Numbered from the stretch's first letter, positions 10,282 to 22,819 are shown. The stretch is 64,000 nt of DNA from Alphaproteobacteria bacterium (GCA_947474645.1 CANJJD010000005.1:58213-122212), one strand, 5' to 3'. Numbers and translations: made by a program. The notes: generated from the letters alone by a model not told the origin.

Positions 10282-11081
10282 TCAACCTCTCCCCGGCGAC
10301 GGGCCAGGCACAAGGGCTGCTTGGCGTCCGCCAGGATGAAGTCGGCGATCTCGGCCACTTCCGCCATCCCGGCATATTTCTCCTTGGCCGCGTGGGCGCG
10401 GGCCGCCATGTCGCCGTCCTCGCCATAAAACACCGAACGGAAGGTCGCGCGCAGCGCGTTGATGGTGTCGCGCGGCAACCCGCGACGCTTTAGCCCGATC
10501 AGATTCAATCCCGCCAGTTCGACATGATCACCGAAGGCCATGGCGTAAGGGATGATGTCGCGATTGACTCCCGTCAATCCGCCCACCATCGCGCCCTTGC
10601 CCACCCGGCAGAATTGCTGCACCGCCGCCAGCCCGCCGAAGATCACCCCATCGCCGATCTCGACATGCCCGCCCAGCGCCACCGAATTGGCGAAGGTGAC
10701 GCCCTCGCCCACCATGCAGTCATGGCCGACATGGGAATTGGCCATGAAATAACCGTTCGCGCCCACGCGCGTCACGCCGCCGCCCTTCAGGCTGCCGACA
10801 TTCATCGAGACCATTTCGCGCAGCACGCAAGCCGCGCCGATCTCCAGCCGTCCGTCGGCAAATGTGTTGCCCCGGATCTGGCCGGCGCCGCCCAGCACCA
10901 CGCCGGGATAGAGATCGCTATTCTTGCCGATGCGAGTAATGCCGGTGACCGACACATGGCTGCGCAGCTTGACGCCGTCTTCCAGCACCACGCGCGGACC
11001 GACATGACAGAAAGGCCCGATTTCGACGCCAGCTCCCAGCGCGGCGCCGTCCTCCACCACCGCGGTGGGATGGACCGTCAT
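10278..11081 (-). CDS. lpxA: UDP-N-acetylglucosamine acyltransferase
   Basis: Hexapeptide repeats, MANSHVGHDCMVGEGV, GLNLIGLKRRG. Confidence 0.96.
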   Translation of the reverse strand: MTVHPTAVVEDGAALGAGVEIGPFCHVGPRVVLEDGVKLRSHVSVTGITRIGKNSDLYPGVVLGGAGQIRGNTFADGRLEIGAACVLREMVSMNVGSLKGGGVTRVGANGYFMANSHVGHDCMVGEGVTFANSVALGGHVEIGDGVIFGGLAAVQQFCRVGKGAMVGGLTGVNRDIIPYAMAFGDHVELAGLNLIGLKRRGLPRDTINALRATFRSVFYGEDGDMAARAHAAKEKYAGMAEVAEIADFILADAKQPLCLARRRGEVE

Positions 11082-11524
11082 CCGGTACCGTCATGGATCA
11101 TGGCGCTGAACTCCGCCTCGGCGCAGAGATCCTCGCCGACAAAAGCCTTGCCTTCGAATTTCCACACCGGTCCGCGCTGGCGCAGCTTCTTGACCGGCAT
11201 GCGCAAGAGATCGCCCGGCACCACGGGCTTGCGGAAGCGTGCATTGTCGATGGTGAGAAAATAGACCGACGAGGTGGTTTTACCGCTCAGGCTGTGCACC
11301 ACCAATGCGCCCGCCGTCTGGGCCATGGCCTCCACGATCAGCACGCCGGGCATCAGGGCGCGCTCGGGGAAATGGCCCATGAAGAAAGGCTCGTTGATAC
11401 TGACCGCCTTGTAGCCGGTGGCGCTTTCCAGGGGCACGATATCGGCCAGCTTTTCCACCAGCAGCATGGGGCTGCGGTGCGGCAACAGCTTCTTGATCTG
11501 CTCGACGTCCAGGCTGTCAGTCAT
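11078..11524 (-). CDS. fabZ: 3-hydroxyacyl-ACP dehydratase FabZ
   Basis: [39 protein letters not shown]. Confidence 0.97.
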   Translation of the reverse strand: MTDSLDVEQIKKLLPHRSPMLLVEKLADIVPLESATGYKAVSINEPFFMGHFPERALMPGVLIVEAMAQTAGALVVHSLSGKTTSSVYFLTIDNARFRKPVVPGDLLRMPVKKLRQRGPVWKFEGKAFVGEDLCAEAEFSAMIHDGTG

Positions 11525-12575
11525 CTTTGCCCTGCTTGCGCGGCTTGGCCAGACGCGCCAGCGCGTGAATCTCCCTGGCCCATTCTCTTACAGGTTTCGC
11601 CGGGGCCCCGCCATAATCCACCCCGCCTTCCAGGAAGAAGGCCGAGCCGGTGCCCGAGCGCGCGCCCATGCGCGCCCGCGCGCCCACGCGGCTATGGTCG
11701 CCCAGGCCCACCTGGCCCGCCAGCACCACGCCGTCTTCCAGCACCACGCTGCCCGCCAGCCCGGTCTGGCCGGCGATCACGCAATGACGGCCGATCTGGC
11801 AGTTGTGGGCGATCATCACCAGGTTATCCAGCTTGCTGCCCTCGCCGATCACTGTGTCGCCCAGGGCGCCGCGGTCAATGGTGGTGGCGGCGCCGATCTC
11901 CACATCGTCCTGCACGATGACGCGGCCCAGTTGCGGCACCTTGAGATAATCCTCGCCATTGGTGGTGAAACCGAAGCCCGGCTGGCCGATATGGGCGCCC
12001 GGCAACATGATGACCCGGTCACCGACATAGGCATGGCTGATGGTGACCAGGGCGCCGATCTCGCAATCGCGTCCGATGGTGACACCCGGACCGATCACCG
12101 CGCCGGGACCCAGGCTGGTGCGGTCGCCGATCTCCGCGCCCGCGCCGATCACCACGCCGGGCGCGATCTGCACGCCCTCGCCGATGCGGGCTTCGGGCGA
12201 AATCGCCTCGCCTTGGTTCCAGCGCGGCTGGGAATATTGGGGATAGAACAGGACCGCGACGCGGGCGAAGGCCTGGGAGACCGCGGCGCTTTCCAGCACC
12301 ACCATCCCGCGCGGCGCATCAGGCCGCTTGCCGCCCTTGATCGAGGCTGTGGGCGGCACCAGGCAGGCCCCGGCCTGCGAAGCCGCGAACGCCTCATGCA
12401 ACGGCTTTGCGCCGGAAAAAAACGCCAGATGCTGGGGCCCCGCACCGGCCAGATCGGCCAGGTCAGCTATCGGCGTCGCCCCATCTGCGCCGGCGGGAAG
12501 AACGATCCCGGCTTTTTCGCAAATCTGCGCCAGCGTGAACGGCCCAAGATTTTTGAAGAAGCGGGGATCGGCCAT
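11517..12575 (-). CDS. lpxD: UDP-3-O-acylglucosamine N-acyltransferase
   Basis: Left-handed beta-helix repeats, [22 protein letters not shown]. Confidence 0.96.
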   Translation of the reverse strand: MADPRFFKNLGPFTLAQICEKAGIVLPAGADGATPIADLADLAGAGPQHLAFFSGAKPLHEAFAASQAGACLVPPTASIKGGKRPDAPRGMVVLESAAVSQAFARVAVLFYPQYSQPRWNQGEAISPEARIGEGVQIAPGVVIGAGAEIGDRTSLGPGAVIGPGVTIGRDCEIGALVTISHAYVGDRVIMLPGAHIGQPGFGFTTNGEDYLKVPQLGRVIVQDDVEIGAATTIDRGALGDTVIGEGSKLDNLVMIAHNCQIGRHCVIAGQTGLAGSVVLEDGVVLAGQVGLGDHSRVGARARMGARSGTGSAFFLEGGVDYGGAPAKPVREWAREIHALARLAKPRKQGKDD

Positions 12576-12586
12576 CTTGTTCTTTT

Positions 12587-13159
12587 TTACTTCTTGGGCG
12601 GCGCGGGCTTCGGCGCGTTCAAGTTGATCTTGAAGGCCGGCAACTTCTGGTTCAGCCGGTTGATGGCGTCGGAGGTGATATCGAAACCGCCCTGGGTGGC
12701 GAACACCACCGCCTGTTTGTCCAGCACCATGTTGGCGCCCCGTTCCTTGACCAGTTGCTGCAGGATCGGGCCGAGCTGCTGCTCGATCGCGCCGCGCGCC
12801 TGGGCGAAGGCAGCCTTGAGCTGGTCGTCCTTGCGCTGCGCGGCGCCCTGAAGCGACTGGGCCTTGGCCTGGAAGGCGGCCAGGCGCTTGGCCTTCACGT
12901 CGGGCGCCAGGATCGCGACCTGCTGCTGCAGGTTGCGTTCCTCGGCCTGCAAGGCCCTGCCCTGTCCGGACAGGTCGGCCTTGGCCTGGTTGGCGGCGGC
13001 CTGCATCTGCTTGGAGATGTCCTGGCCCACCTTGGAGAATTGCAGGATGGCGGCGCGGTCGATCACCACGATCTTGGGTTGGGGCGGGTCGGCGAATACG
13101 GGGGTGACGAAAGCTGTCGCGACAGCGGCGAAAGCGAGAGTGCGCAAGTTGGGGGTCAT
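12587..13159 (-). CDS. skp: OmpH/Skp family periplasmic chaperone
   Basis: Signal peptide, [23 protein letters not shown], coiled-coil; next to bamA. Confidence 0.85.
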   Translation of the reverse strand: MTPNLRTLAFAAVATAFVTPVFADPPQPKIVVIDRAAILQFSKVGQDISKQMQAAANQAKADLSGQGRALQAEERNLQQQVAILAPDVKAKRLAAFQAKAQSLQGAAQRKDDQLKAAFAQARGAIEQQLGPILQQLVKERGANMVLDKQAVVFATQGGFDITSDAINRLNQKLPAFKINLNAPKPAPPKK

Positions 13160-13160
13160 T

Positions 13161-15620
13161 TTAATATCCTGTGGCAGTGCTGAAGTGGATGATCTGGGCT
13201 CTATCATAGCTTGTTTTGACGTAAGGCAGGCCAAGGTCGATCTGGACCGGGCCGAAGGGCGATTTCCAGCTCAAGCTGATACCGGCGGTGCCGCGGAAGG
13301 CCAGATTGTCCCTCACGCAGGTGCCGACGCCGGAATATTGCGCGCCAGTGCAAATCCGTCCGCCGCTGAGATTGTCCAGCCGGCCCATGGTGCCGAAATC
13401 GGTGAACAGCGAAAAGCCGACGCCGTAGCTTTCCGGGATAAGGCCGGGGAAGCGCATTTCCGCCGAGCCGATGGCGCGCACCGTGCCGCCAAGCGCGCCG
13501 GTGTTGCTGGGCGCCACGATATCGCGCGCGCCGACACCCGCCAAGGCAAAGCCGCGGAAGCTGTCGCCGCCGTCGAAGAAACGGTTGTTGAACGGCACCA
13601 GCGATCCGTCATAGCCGGTGATATAGCCGAAGCGGCCGACCAGGCTGGACACGATGGCGCCTTCGAACATGGGCGAATAGGTGGCGGCGGTGGCGCCGGT
13701 CTGGATGAATTTCAGGTTGCCGCCGAAGCCCGAAATGCTCTGGCTGAAGGAGAAGGCCGAGCCTGAGGTGGGTTTGCGGACATCGTCCAGGTCGTTATAG
13801 GCATAGGTAAAGCCGACCGACGAGCCGTTCAGCGAACCGGCGGCGAGCTGCACGTCCAGCGGCGCACCGGCATAGGGGCGCACGTCCTGGATCTGGTAGG
13901 AGTAGATCAGCGAAACCGAACTAAATTCCGAAATCGGGAAGGCCAGGCGCAGCACCGCCGCGCTGGTGTCGCTCTGATAGGTCGCCTGGTCGAAATTGGT
14001 CTGGGTTTGATAGATGTCGAAACCCGCCGCCAGTTCGCGGTCCAGGAAATAGGGTTCGGTGAAACTGAACAGCGCCTGCTTGGTGATATAGGACGCCTGC
14101 ACGCTGATGCGCAGGCTTTGGGCGCGGCCGAACCAGTTGGAGTCGGAGTAGCTGACTTCGCCCAACAGCGAGGTGTAGGAGGAATAGCCCAGGCCCACCG
14201 ACAGCGAGGCGGTGGACTGTTCGGTAACATTCACCGTCAGGTTGGTGCGGTCGGGCTGGGTGCCCGGCACGTTCTTGACCTCGACGTCCTTGAAGAAACC
14301 CAGGCCCCGGATGCGGGTGCGCGAACGGTCGATCAACACGCGGTTGAAAGCGTCGCCTTCCTGCAGGCGGAACTGGCGGCGGATGACCTTGTCCAGGGTG
14401 CGGGTGTTGCCCGCTATGTTGATCTTCTCGATATAGACGCGCGGGCCCTGAACGATCTCGAACCCCAGATCGATGGTGCGGGTCTTGGGATCGCGCTTGA
14501 TGCGCGGATGGACCTCGGCAAAGGCATAGCCCTTGGTGCCGGCCGCGTTGGTCAGGGCATCGATCGCCTTCTGCACTTCTTCCTGGGCATAGATTTCGCC
14601 GGGCTCGGCGTCGATCAGGGGGCGCAACTGCTCGGCCGGCAGCTCGCGGATCTTGGACTCGACGTAGATCTTGCCGAAGCGGTAGCGGACGCCCTCGTCC
14701 AGCGTGAAATTGATGTAGAAGCTTTTGCGGTCGGGCGTGAGGTTCGCCACCGCGGCGAGAACCTTGAAGTCGGCATAGCCGCGGTTGATGTAATAGCGGC
14801 GCAAGGTCTCGCGATCGAATTGCAGCCGGTCGGGATCGTAATTGTCGTTGCTGGCCAGGAATTTCCACCAGCGGCTTTCCTCGGTGGCGAGCTGGCCCTT
14901 CAGCGTGTCGGTGGGAAAGACCTTGTTGCCGGTGAAATTGATCTTGCTGACACCGGTGGTGGGGCCGTCGGTGACCGAGAAGATCAGGTCAACGCGGTTC
15001 TGCGGCCGCTGGATGATCTGGGGATCGACGCGGGCGGCGAACTTGCCGTTGCGGCGGTAGAGCTCGATGATGCGCTGGACGTCGGCCTGCACCTTGGCGC
15101 GGGTGAAGACGGCGCGCGGCCGGATCTGGACTTCCTTGGTGAGGTCCTTGTCGGAGACCTTGGAATTGCCCTCGAACACCACCTGGTTGACGATGGGATT
15201 TTCGGTGACGCGGAAAGTCAGCGTGCCGGTGGAACCGTCAAAGCTGGTCTTGACGTCGGAGAACAGGCCGGTGGTGACCAGCGCCTTCAGCGCCTGGTCC
15301 GCTTCGGCCGCGGTATAAGTATCGCCCTCGCGCACCCCGACATAGGTCAGGACGGTGCCGGCTTCCACGCGCTGGGTACCGCGCACCACGATGTGCTGGA
15401 TGATGCGCGGCGCGCCGGCGGCAGCGGCCGCGGGCTGGGCGGCCGGATTGGCGGCGGCGCTGACGGCGGCATTGTTGGACGGCGTCGCGGCGTTCAGTTC
15501 CTTGGCGCGTTCGGCGGCGCCGGGACGAAGCTGCGCCACGGAGGGACCGGCGGCCAGCGCCAGGCAGAGTCCGGCCGAGGTCGCGCGCAACAACCTGCTT
15601 CTAAGGCGCAAAATCCGCAT
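13161..15620 (-). CDS. bamA: Outer membrane protein assembly factor BamA
   Basis: POTRA repeats, VRGTQRVEAGTVLTYVGVREGD; C-terminal barrel with GRFGYITGYDG and FRGFALAGVGARD. Confidence 0.96.
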   Translation of the reverse strand: MRILRLRSRLLRATSAGLCLALAAGPSVAQLRPGAAERAKELNAATPSNNAAVSAAANPAAQPAAAAAGAPRIIQHIVVRGTQRVEAGTVLTYVGVREGDTYTAAEADQALKALVTTGLFSDVKTSFDGSTGTLTFRVTENPIVNQVVFEGNSKVSDKDLTKEVQIRPRAVFTRAKVQADVQRIIELYRRNGKFAARVDPQIIQRPQNRVDLIFSVTDGPTTGVSKINFTGNKVFPTDTLKGQLATEESRWWKFLASNDNYDPDRLQFDRETLRRYYINRGYADFKVLAAVANLTPDRKSFYINFTLDEGVRYRFGKIYVESKIRELPAEQLRPLIDAEPGEIYAQEEVQKAIDALTNAAGTKGYAFAEVHPRIKRDPKTRTIDLGFEIVQGPRVYIEKINIAGNTRTLDKVIRRQFRLQEGDAFNRVLIDRSRTRIRGLGFFKDVEVKNVPGTQPDRTNLTVNVTEQSTASLSVGLGYSSYTSLLGEVSYSDSNWFGRAQSLRISVQASYITKQALFSFTEPYFLDRELAAGFDIYQTQTNFDQATYQSDTSAAVLRLAFPISEFSSVSLIYSYQIQDVRPYAGAPLDVQLAAGSLNGSSVGFTYAYNDLDDVRKPTSGSAFSFSQSISGFGGNLKFIQTGATAATYSPMFEGAIVSSLVGRFGYITGYDGSLVPFNNRFFDGGDSFRGFALAGVGARDIVAPSNTGALGGTVRAIGSAEMRFPGLIPESYGVGFSLFTDFGTMGRLDNLSGGRICTGAQYSGVGTCVRDNLAFRGTAGISLSWKSPFGPVQIDLGLPYVKTSYDRAQIIHFSTATGY

Positions 15621-15671
15621 CCTAAGTTTCGGCCAACTCGTAGTTGGGGCGCGTCAAGCGCGGCCCGGTTT

Positions 15672-16832
15672 TCAGAAAAGATTCAGCCGGACCAGGTCAT
15701 TCCAGGTCGTCAGGAGCATCAGCCCCAACACCAAAACCAGCCCAAGCCGAAACCCGACGTCCTGGGCCCGCTCACCGAGCGGGCGCCCCAAAACAGCTTC
15801 CACTCCATAGTACAGAAGATGGCCCCCGTCGAGGAGCGGAATCGGAAAAAGATTGGCCAGCCCGATGCTTACAGAAAGGATAGCCACCAGATTCAGCAGC
15901 GGCAGGAAGCCGAAATCCGCCACTTGGCGGGTCATGCTGGCAATCCCCACGGGACCGGTGAGCTGGTCGGTGCTGACCCGGCCGGTGATCATCTGGCCAA
16001 TGCCCAGGATCGTGTTTTTGACGATCATCCAGCTTTCGGAACAGGCCGCGCCAAAGGCGCCCCCCAAACCATAGCGCTGATGGGTCACCGCGGCACGGGT
16101 GTCGGGGCGAACACCGATCACCATCTGGCTGCGCACGTTGCTCTGGTTGCCGGTCTTCATCAGGCGGGGCGTCACCCACAGGATCAGGTCCTGGTTGCCG
16201 CGATGGATGCCCATCGCCAGGGGCGCACCGCCCGACATGGAGATGATCTCGGGCAACTGCTGGAAGTCGGTGATGACGGTGCTGTCAATCCTGGTGACCC
16301 GGTCGCCGGCCCGGATACCGGCAGCCGCTGCCGGGCTGTCCTTTGTCACCTGGCCGATAACGGGGGCGATGACATTGTGGCCGCTATAGAGGAACAGGCC
16401 GGTCAGCAGGATGATGGCGAGAATGAAATTGGCGAAGGGCCCGGCCGCGGCCACGGCGGCACGCTGGCCCACCGGCTTGAGGGTAAGGGCGCCTTCGCGC
16501 TCCGATGCGGTCATCCTGGCGGTCGCTTCGGCATCGGGGCGCGATGAGGCATCGGCGTCGCCGGCGAATTTCACGTAACCGCCGACGGGAATCCAACTGA
16601 GCTTCCAGCGGGTGCCGCGCTTGTCGGTAAAGCCGACGATCTCGCGGCCGAAGCCGACCGAAAACACATCCACCTTCACGTTGAAAAATCGCGCCACCAG
16701 GAAATGGCCCAGTTCATGAAAGAACACCACCAGGGTGATGACGAACAGGAAGGCGGGAACGCCCAACGGCGTCCACGCCACCAACCCACGGACGAGATCC
16801 ATCAAATGCGTCATGTCCCTACTCTCTGACAA
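15672..16832 (-). CDS. rseP: Site-2 zinc metalloprotease RseP
   Basis: VVFFHELGHFLVARFF HExxH; PDZ domain; NLFPIPLLDGGHL. Confidence 0.95.
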   Translation of the reverse strand: MSESRDMTHLMDLVRGLVAWTPLGVPAFLFVITLVVFFHELGHFLVARFFNVKVDVFSVGFGREIVGFTDKRGTRWKLSWIPVGGYVKFAGDADASSRPDAEATARMTASEREGALTLKPVGQRAAVAAAGPFANFILAIILLTGLFLYSGHNVIAPVIGQVTKDSPAAAAGIRAGDRVTRIDSTVITDFQQLPEIISMSGGAPLAMGIHRGNQDLILWVTPRLMKTGNQSNVRSQMVIGVRPDTRAAVTHQRYGLGGAFGAACSESWMIVKNTILGIGQMITGRVSTDQLTGPVGIASMTRQVADFGFLPLLNLVAILSVSIGLANLFPIPLLDGGHLLYYGVEAVLGRPLGERAQDVGFRLGLVLVLGLMLLTTWNDLVRLNLF

Positions 16833-18049
16833 ATTTCTTCAGCCACCACCCGCGCCCGCGCGTCGGTGCCCAGCACGCTTTCCAGGTCCCCTGCCCGCCC
16901 ATTACTGCCCATGTCCCGATCCATGGCGGCGGCGACCACGCGCGGAATATCGAGGAAGCCGATGCGGCGGTCCAGGAAGGCCTGCACCGCGATTTCGTTG
17001 GCGGCGTTCAGAACGGTGGGCGCCATGCCGCCGGAGCGCATGGAGTCGATGGCGAGGTTGAGCGCCGGAAAACGGTCATGCGCCGGGGGATGGAAGACCA
17101 GGCTGCCCAGCGCGGCCAGGTCCAGCCGCCGCGACGGCGACGGGATGCGGCGCGGCCAGCCCAGGGCATGGGCGACGGGGGTGCGCATGTCCGGCGCCGA
17201 CAGATGCGCCATGGTGGTGCCGTCCTCGTAGGACACAAGGCAATGCACGATGGACTGGGGATGCACCACCACCGCCAGCTTTTCGGGCGGCAGAGCGAAA
17301 AGGAAATGCGCCTCGATCAGCTCCAGCCCCTTGTTCATCAAGGTGGCGCTGTCGAGGGAAATCTTGCGGCCCATCGCCCAGTTGGGATGGGCAACCGCCT
17401 CTTCCACCGTGGCGCCGCGCATGCGCTCGATGGTCCATTCGCGGAACGGGCCGCCCGAAGCGGTGATGGTGACAAGGTCAGCTTCCGAAGCGTCCCCTGA
17501 ACCCAGCACCTGGAAGATGGCGTTGTGCTCGCTGTCCACCGGCAGCACCTGGGCGCCGGATTTATCCATGGCGTCACGGAACACCGCGCCCGCCGCCACC
17601 ACGCATTCCTTGTTGGCCAGCGCCACCACCACGCCGCGGCGGATGGCGGCCAGCGCCGGCTCGATCGCCGCCGCGCCCATGATCGCCACCATGACGAAGT
17701 CGGACGGCCGCGAGGCAGCATCGATCACCGCCGCGCGTCCGGCAGCGGCTTCGACGCCGGTCCCGGCCAGCCCGGCCTTCAATTCGGCCAGTTGCTTTTC
17801 ATCGCCGATCACCGCCAAGGCGGGCTTCATGGCGCGCGCCTGCTCGATCAGCAGTCTCACATTGTTGCCGGCGGTCAGCGCCGTGATCGGCATGGCATCG
17901 GCGCCATGAATCTTCCGCACATGGGCGATCACATCCAGCGTGTTGACGCCGATGGAGCCTGTGGAGCCCAGCACCGTGACCTTGCGCGCCAGGACCTCGT
18001 CCATGGGCGGCAGTTCATCGAATATCTTGGTGGCCGCGATCGCCTTCAC
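16811..18049 (-). CDS. dxr: 1-deoxy-D-xylulose-5-phosphate reductoisomerase
   Basis: VTVLGSTGSIGVNTLDV; LPVDSEHNAIFQ; ITASGGPFR. Confidence 0.96.
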   Translation of the reverse strand: MKAIAATKIFDELPPMDEVLARKVTVLGSTGSIGVNTLDVIAHVRKIHGADAMPITALTAGNNVRLLIEQARAMKPALAVIGDEKQLAELKAGLAGTGVEAAAGRAAVIDAASRPSDFVMVAIMGAAAIEPALAAIRRGVVVALANKECVVAAGAVFRDAMDKSGAQVLPVDSEHNAIFQVLGSGDASEADLVTITASGGPFREWTIERMRGATVEEAVAHPNWAMGRKISLDSATLMNKGLELIEAHFLFALPPEKLAVVVHPQSIVHCLVSYEDGTTMAHLSAPDMRTPVAHALGWPRRIPSPSRRLDLAALGSLVFHPPAHDRFPALNLAIDSMRSGGMAPTVLNAANEIAVQAFLDRRIGFLDIPRVVAAAMDRDMGSNGRAGDLESVLGTDARARVVAEEICQRVGT

Positions 18050-18921
18050 GAATGGCCCCCGAACATGGGATTGAGATCCAGGACGAACACCAGCAGCGCC
18101 AGAACGACACTGGCGGCGAACATCGAATCCATGCGGTCCAGCATCCCGCCATGGCCGGGGATCAGGCCGCCAGAGTCCTTGGTGCCGAAATGGCGCTTGA
18201 CCCAGGACTCGAACAGGTCGCCCAGATGCGCGACCACGCTGAGACCCACGGCGAAGACCAGCCCCGACAGAACGTCAAAGGTGAAAAAGGCGATGTATAG
18301 GGCAAATACCACCGCCGCCGTGACGGTGCCGCCGATGGTGCCGGCCCAGGTCTTGCCGGGCGAAATTCGCGGCGCGATCTTCTTGCCGCCGATCAGCTTG
18401 CCGAACACCAGGGCGCCGGTGTCGGTGGCCCACACGATAAAAAACAGCCCCATCACATACCAGATGCCCTGCCCCTGGGGCGGCAGCACCTTGAGCGCTA
18501 CGAGCGCGACGGATGGCAGGCCGATGTAAAGCACCCCGCCCGCATGCCAGAGCGGATTGTCCTGGCGCTGCCTGGCCACCACGAACGCGGCCGCCGTGCC
18601 GATGGCCAGGAAGATGAACGCCGCCAGCGGTACCTGCAGAACCAGCGCGGCAACCGCACAGGCGATGGTGGCAACAGTGATGATGGTCTGGACATGAATG
18701 GGCTGCTGGTCGGCAACCTGGCGCTGAGCGGGGCTGCGCACCAACCGGTGCCATTCGTGCGCCGCGAACAGGGCCATCACCACGGTGACGATGGCAAACG
18801 GCACCGAAGCCGGAAGCGCCGCCAGCGCGATAGCGATCAATGCCAGAAAGACGCCGAACAGCACGCGCAGGAAGCCTTCGCTGCCGCTGCGGAGAATGTT
18901 GCCGGGATGAGGCTGCGTCAT
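18046..18921 (-). CDS. cdsA: Phosphatidate cytidylyltransferase
   Basis: ISPGKTWAGTIGG and GDLFESWVKRHFGTKDSGGLIPGHGGMLDRMDS. Confidence 0.93.
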   Translation of the reverse strand: MTQPHPGNILRSGSEGFLRVLFGVFLALIAIALAALPASVPFAIVTVVMALFAAHEWHRLVRSPAQRQVADQQPIHVQTIITVATIACAVAALVLQVPLAAFIFLAIGTAAAFVVARQRQDNPLWHAGGVLYIGLPSVALVALKVLPPQGQGIWYVMGLFFIVWATDTGALVFGKLIGGKKIAPRISPGKTWAGTIGGTVTAAVVFALYIAFFTFDVLSGLVFAVGLSVVAHLGDLFESWVKRHFGTKDSGGLIPGHGGMLDRMDSMFAASVVLALLVFVLDLNPMFGGHS

Positions 18922-18923
18922 GC

Positions 18924-19658
<735 letters not shown>

Positions 19659-19663
19659 TCTGG

Positions 19664-20224
19664 TCAGACCTGCATGATTTCCTGCTCCTTGGCATAGAGC
19701 GCGGCATCGATATTCTTGATGTGTTCGTCGGTCAGCTTCTGCAGCTCATCGCCCTTGGTGTGCTGGTCGTCCTGGCTGATCTTGCCGTCCTTCTCCAGCT
19801 TCTTGAGCAGGTCGTTGCCGTCACGGCGTACATTGCGCACGGCCACACGGGCCGCTTCGGCATATTTCGCCGCCAGCTTGGAAAGCTCCTTGCGGCGTTC
19901 CTGGTTCAGCTCCGGCAACGGAATACGCAGAAGCTGGCCGTCCATCTGCGGGTTCAGGCCCAGGCCGGCATCGCGGATCGCCTTGTCCACCGCCTTGGCC
20001 AGGCTCTTGTCCCACACCTGTACGGTGATCATGCGCGCTTCGGGGGTGCCGATGGAGCCCACCTGGCTGATCGGAACGGCATTGCCATAGGCCTCCACCT
20101 TGACCGGATCGAGCAGCGCGGCGCTGGCGCGGCCGGTACGCAGCCCCCCCATTTCGGACTTGAGGGTGCTGATCGCGCCATCCATGCGGCGCGACAGTTC
20201 ATCCTTGTTGTAGGCCTCAGCCAT
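19664..20224 (-). CDS. frr: Ribosome recycling factor
   Basis: [55 protein letters not shown]. Confidence 0.97.
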   Translation of the reverse strand: MAEAYNKDELSRRMDGAISTLKSEMGGLRTGRASAALLDPVKVEAYGNAVPISQVGSIGTPEARMITVQVWDKSLAKAVDKAIRDAGLGLNPQMDGQLLRIPLPELNQERRKELSKLAAKYAEAARVAVRNVRRDGNDLLKKLEKDGKISQDDQHTKGDELQKLTDEHIKNIDAALYAKEQEIMQV

Positions 20225-20286
20225 GGCAGTCGCTCCAACCCCCTAAATGCTTATAGGGCAGATTACCCTAAGACCCCGGCCCCGCT

Positions 20287-21009
20287 TCATTTTTCTTCGA
20301 TAATGGTTGCCCGTCCCTCGCCCCGCAGCACCTTGGCCAGGGCGCCGGGCTCAGACAGGGCGAAAACCAGGATCGGGATGCCGTTTTCCCGGGACAGCGA
20401 GATGGCCGCCGCATCCATAACCTGAAGATTCTGGGCTAACACCTGATGATAGCTGAGAGAATCATAGCGCTTCGCCCCCGGCACCTTCTTGGGGTCGGCG
20501 TCATAGACCCCGTCCACCTGGGTGGCCTTGAGCATGGCGTCACAGGACATTTCGGCCGCCCGCAGGGCAGCCGCCGTGTCGGTGGTGAAGAAGGGGTTGC
20601 CGGTCCCGGCCCCAAAGATCACCACCCGGCCCTTTTCCATGTGCCGGATGGCCCGGCGGCGGACATAGGGTTCGCAGACATTGTTCATGGCGATGGCAGA
20701 CTGGACCCGGCTGGTCAGGCCGACCCGCTCCATGCCCGCCTGCAGCGCCAGGGCGTTCATCACCGTGGCCAGCATGCCCATGTAATCGGCGGTGGAGCGG
20801 TCAATGCCCTTGGCCGAACCGGCCAGGCCGCGAAAGATATTACCGCCGCCCACCACCATGCAGATTTCGGTGCCGGATTCGTGCGCTTCCTTCACATCGC
20901 GGGCGATGCGGTCGATCACGTCGATGTTGATGCCGAAGGCGTCGTCGCCCATCAACGCCTCGCCGGAGACCTTGAGCAGGATGCGGCGGTAGTTCGGCGC
21001 GGGGGGCAT
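20287..21009 (-). CDS. pyrH: UMP kinase
   Basis: [39 protein letters not shown]. Confidence 0.97.
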   Translation of the reverse strand: MPPAPNYRRILLKVSGEALMGDDAFGINIDVIDRIARDVKEAHESGTEICMVVGGGNIFRGLAGSAKGIDRSTADYMGMLATVMNALALQAGMERVGLTSRVQSAIAMNNVCEPYVRRRAIRHMEKGRVVIFGAGTGNPFFTTDTAAALRAAEMSCDAMLKATQVDGVYDADPKKVPGAKRYDSLSYHQVLAQNLQVMDAAAISLSRENGIPILVFALSEPGALAKVLRGEGRATIIEEK

Positions 21010-21024
21010 GTATCTCGACCTTGG

Positions 21025-21948
21025 TTAGCGGGTGCCCGCCATCTGGGCGACTTCGTCGGCAAAATCGGAGTCGACCTTCTCGATGCCCTCGCCCACCTTG
21101 AAGCGGACAAAGCCCTCGATCTCGACCGGGGCGCCCAGATCCTTGGACGCCTTCTCGATCAGCTTGGCGATCGGGGTCTCGCCGTCCAGCATGTAGACCT
21201 GCTGCATCAGCACCACTTCTTCGTAGTACTTGCGCATGCGGCCTTCCATCATCTTCTCGACGACGGCTTCGGGCTTGCCCGACTGCAGCGCGATGTCCTT
21301 CTGGACATTGTATTCGCGTTCGATCACGGCCTTGTCGAGATGCTCGCGGGTCAGCGCCAGCGGGGCGGCGGCGGCGACATGCATGGCAAGCTGCTTGGCC
21401 AGGGCCGACAGCTTGTCCTTGTCGGCAGTGGACTTCAGGCCGACCAGCACGCCGATATTGCCCAGCTCGGGCGACGCGGCATTGTGCACATAGGCAGCGA
21501 CCACGCCCGGATTGACCGACAGCGCGGCGGCGCGGCGCACCGACATGTTCTCGCCGATCTTGGCGACCAGTTCGGTCAGGGTCTGCTGCACGGTGGACGA
21601 ACCCATCGGATGGGCCAGCAGCTTCTCCATGTCGCCGCCTTGGCTCAGGGCCAGCTTGGAGGCGTCCTTCACAAAGGTCTTGAACTCGTCATTCTTGGCG
21701 ACGAAGTCGGTTTCGGCATTCACTTCCAGCAGCACGCCGGTATTGGCGTCCACGGCGACACCCACCAGGCCTTCGGCGGCGGCGCGGCCGGCCTTCTTGG
21801 CGGCCTTGGAAATGCCCTTCTTGCGCAGCCAGTCGATGGACGCTTCCATGTCGCCATTGTTTTCGGTCAGGGCGTTCTTGCAGTCCATCATGCCCGCGCC
21901 GGTCTTGTCGCGCAGGTCCTTCACCATGGAAGCGGTGATGTTCGACAT
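21025..21948 (-). CDS. tsf: Elongation factor Ts
   Basis: VKDLRDKTGAGMMDCKNAL; NAETDFVAKND. Confidence 0.97.
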   Translation of the reverse strand: MSNITASMVKDLRDKTGAGMMDCKNALTENNGDMEASIDWLRKKGISKAAKKAGRAAAEGLVGVAVDANTGVLLEVNAETDFVAKNDEFKTFVKDASKLALSQGGDMEKLLAHPMGSSTVQQTLTELVAKIGENMSVRRAAALSVNPGVVAAYVHNAASPELGNIGVLVGLKSTADKDKLSALAKQLAMHVAAAAPLALTREHLDKAVIEREYNVQKDIALQSGKPEAVVEKMMEGRMRKYYEEVVLMQQVYMLDGETPIAKLIEKASKDLGAPVEIEGFVRFKVGEGIEKVDSDFADEVAQMAGTR

Positions 21949-22010
21949 TGCAGTCTCCATTCAGGCCCGCGACGCCTTTGGGGCGTACGCGGGCGTAAAG
22001 CGTATGAAAG

Positions 22011-22790
22011 TTAAGCGGTGGCCGGTTCGGCTTCGACAGCTTGCGGGCCGCTGTCCACGATCTCTTCGGCTTCGCCCAGGTCCACGCCGGCATCGGTCTG
22101 GCCCTGGCCAAGACCGTCAATCACCGCACGGGCCGCCAGGTCGCAATACAGCGCGATGGCGCGGGCGGCGTCGTCATTGCCGGGAATCGGGAAGGCAATG
22201 CCGTCCGGATCGGAGTTGGAATCGAGGATCGCCATGACCGGGATGCCCAGCTTCTTGGCTTCGGCGATGGCGATGGCTTCCTTGTTGGTGTCGATGACGA
22301 ACAATAGGTTCGGCACGCCGCCCATTTCCTTGATGCCGCCCAGGGAGCGTTCCAGCTTGTCCTGCTCACGCAGCAGGCCCAGCAATTCCTTCTTGGTCAG
22401 GCCGGATTCGCCGGCGCTGGTCAGGGTCTCTTCGATGGTGCGCAGGCGCTTGATCGAATGGCTGATGGTCTGCCAGTTGGTCAGCGTGCCGCCCAGCCAG
22501 CGATGGTTGACGTAATACTGGGCGCAGCGCTTGGCGGCCGCGGCGATCGGCTCGGACGCCTGGCGCTTGGTGCCGACAAACAGGATGCGGCCGCCGCCGG
22601 CGGCGGTCTCGCGCAAGGTGACCAGCGCGCGGTGCAACAGCGGCACCGACTGGGTCAGGTCGAGAATGTGGATGTCGTTGCGCTGCCCATAGATGAAGGG
22701 GGCCATCTTCGGATTCCAGCGCTGCTGGCGGTGACCGAAATGGGCGCCCGACTCGAGCAGTTGGCGCATGGAAAATTCTGGCAAAGCCAT
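22011..22790 (-). CDS. rpsB: 30S ribosomal protein S2
   Basis: [28 protein letters not shown]. Confidence 0.98.
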   Translation of the reverse strand: MALPEFSMRQLLESGAHFGHRQQRWNPKMAPFIYGQRNDIHILDLTQSVPLLHRALVTLRETAAGGGRILFVGTKRQASEPIAAAAKRCAQYYVNHRWLGGTLTNWQTISHSIKRLRTIEETLTSAGESGLTKKELLGLLREQDKLERSLGGIKEMGGVPNLLFVIDTNKEAIAIAEAKKLGIPVMAILDSNSDPDGIAFPIPGNDDAARAIALYCDLAARAVIDGLGQGQTDAGVDLGEAEEIVDSGPQAVEAEPATA

Positions 22791-22819
22791 AAGATCAGTC
22801 TCCTTTACCGGTTAGCCAG

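Noticed and set aside
14007-16547. 846-aa + strand ORF antisense to bamA/rseP
   Set aside because: Same antisense GC artefact; bamA and rseP are unambiguous on the minus strand.
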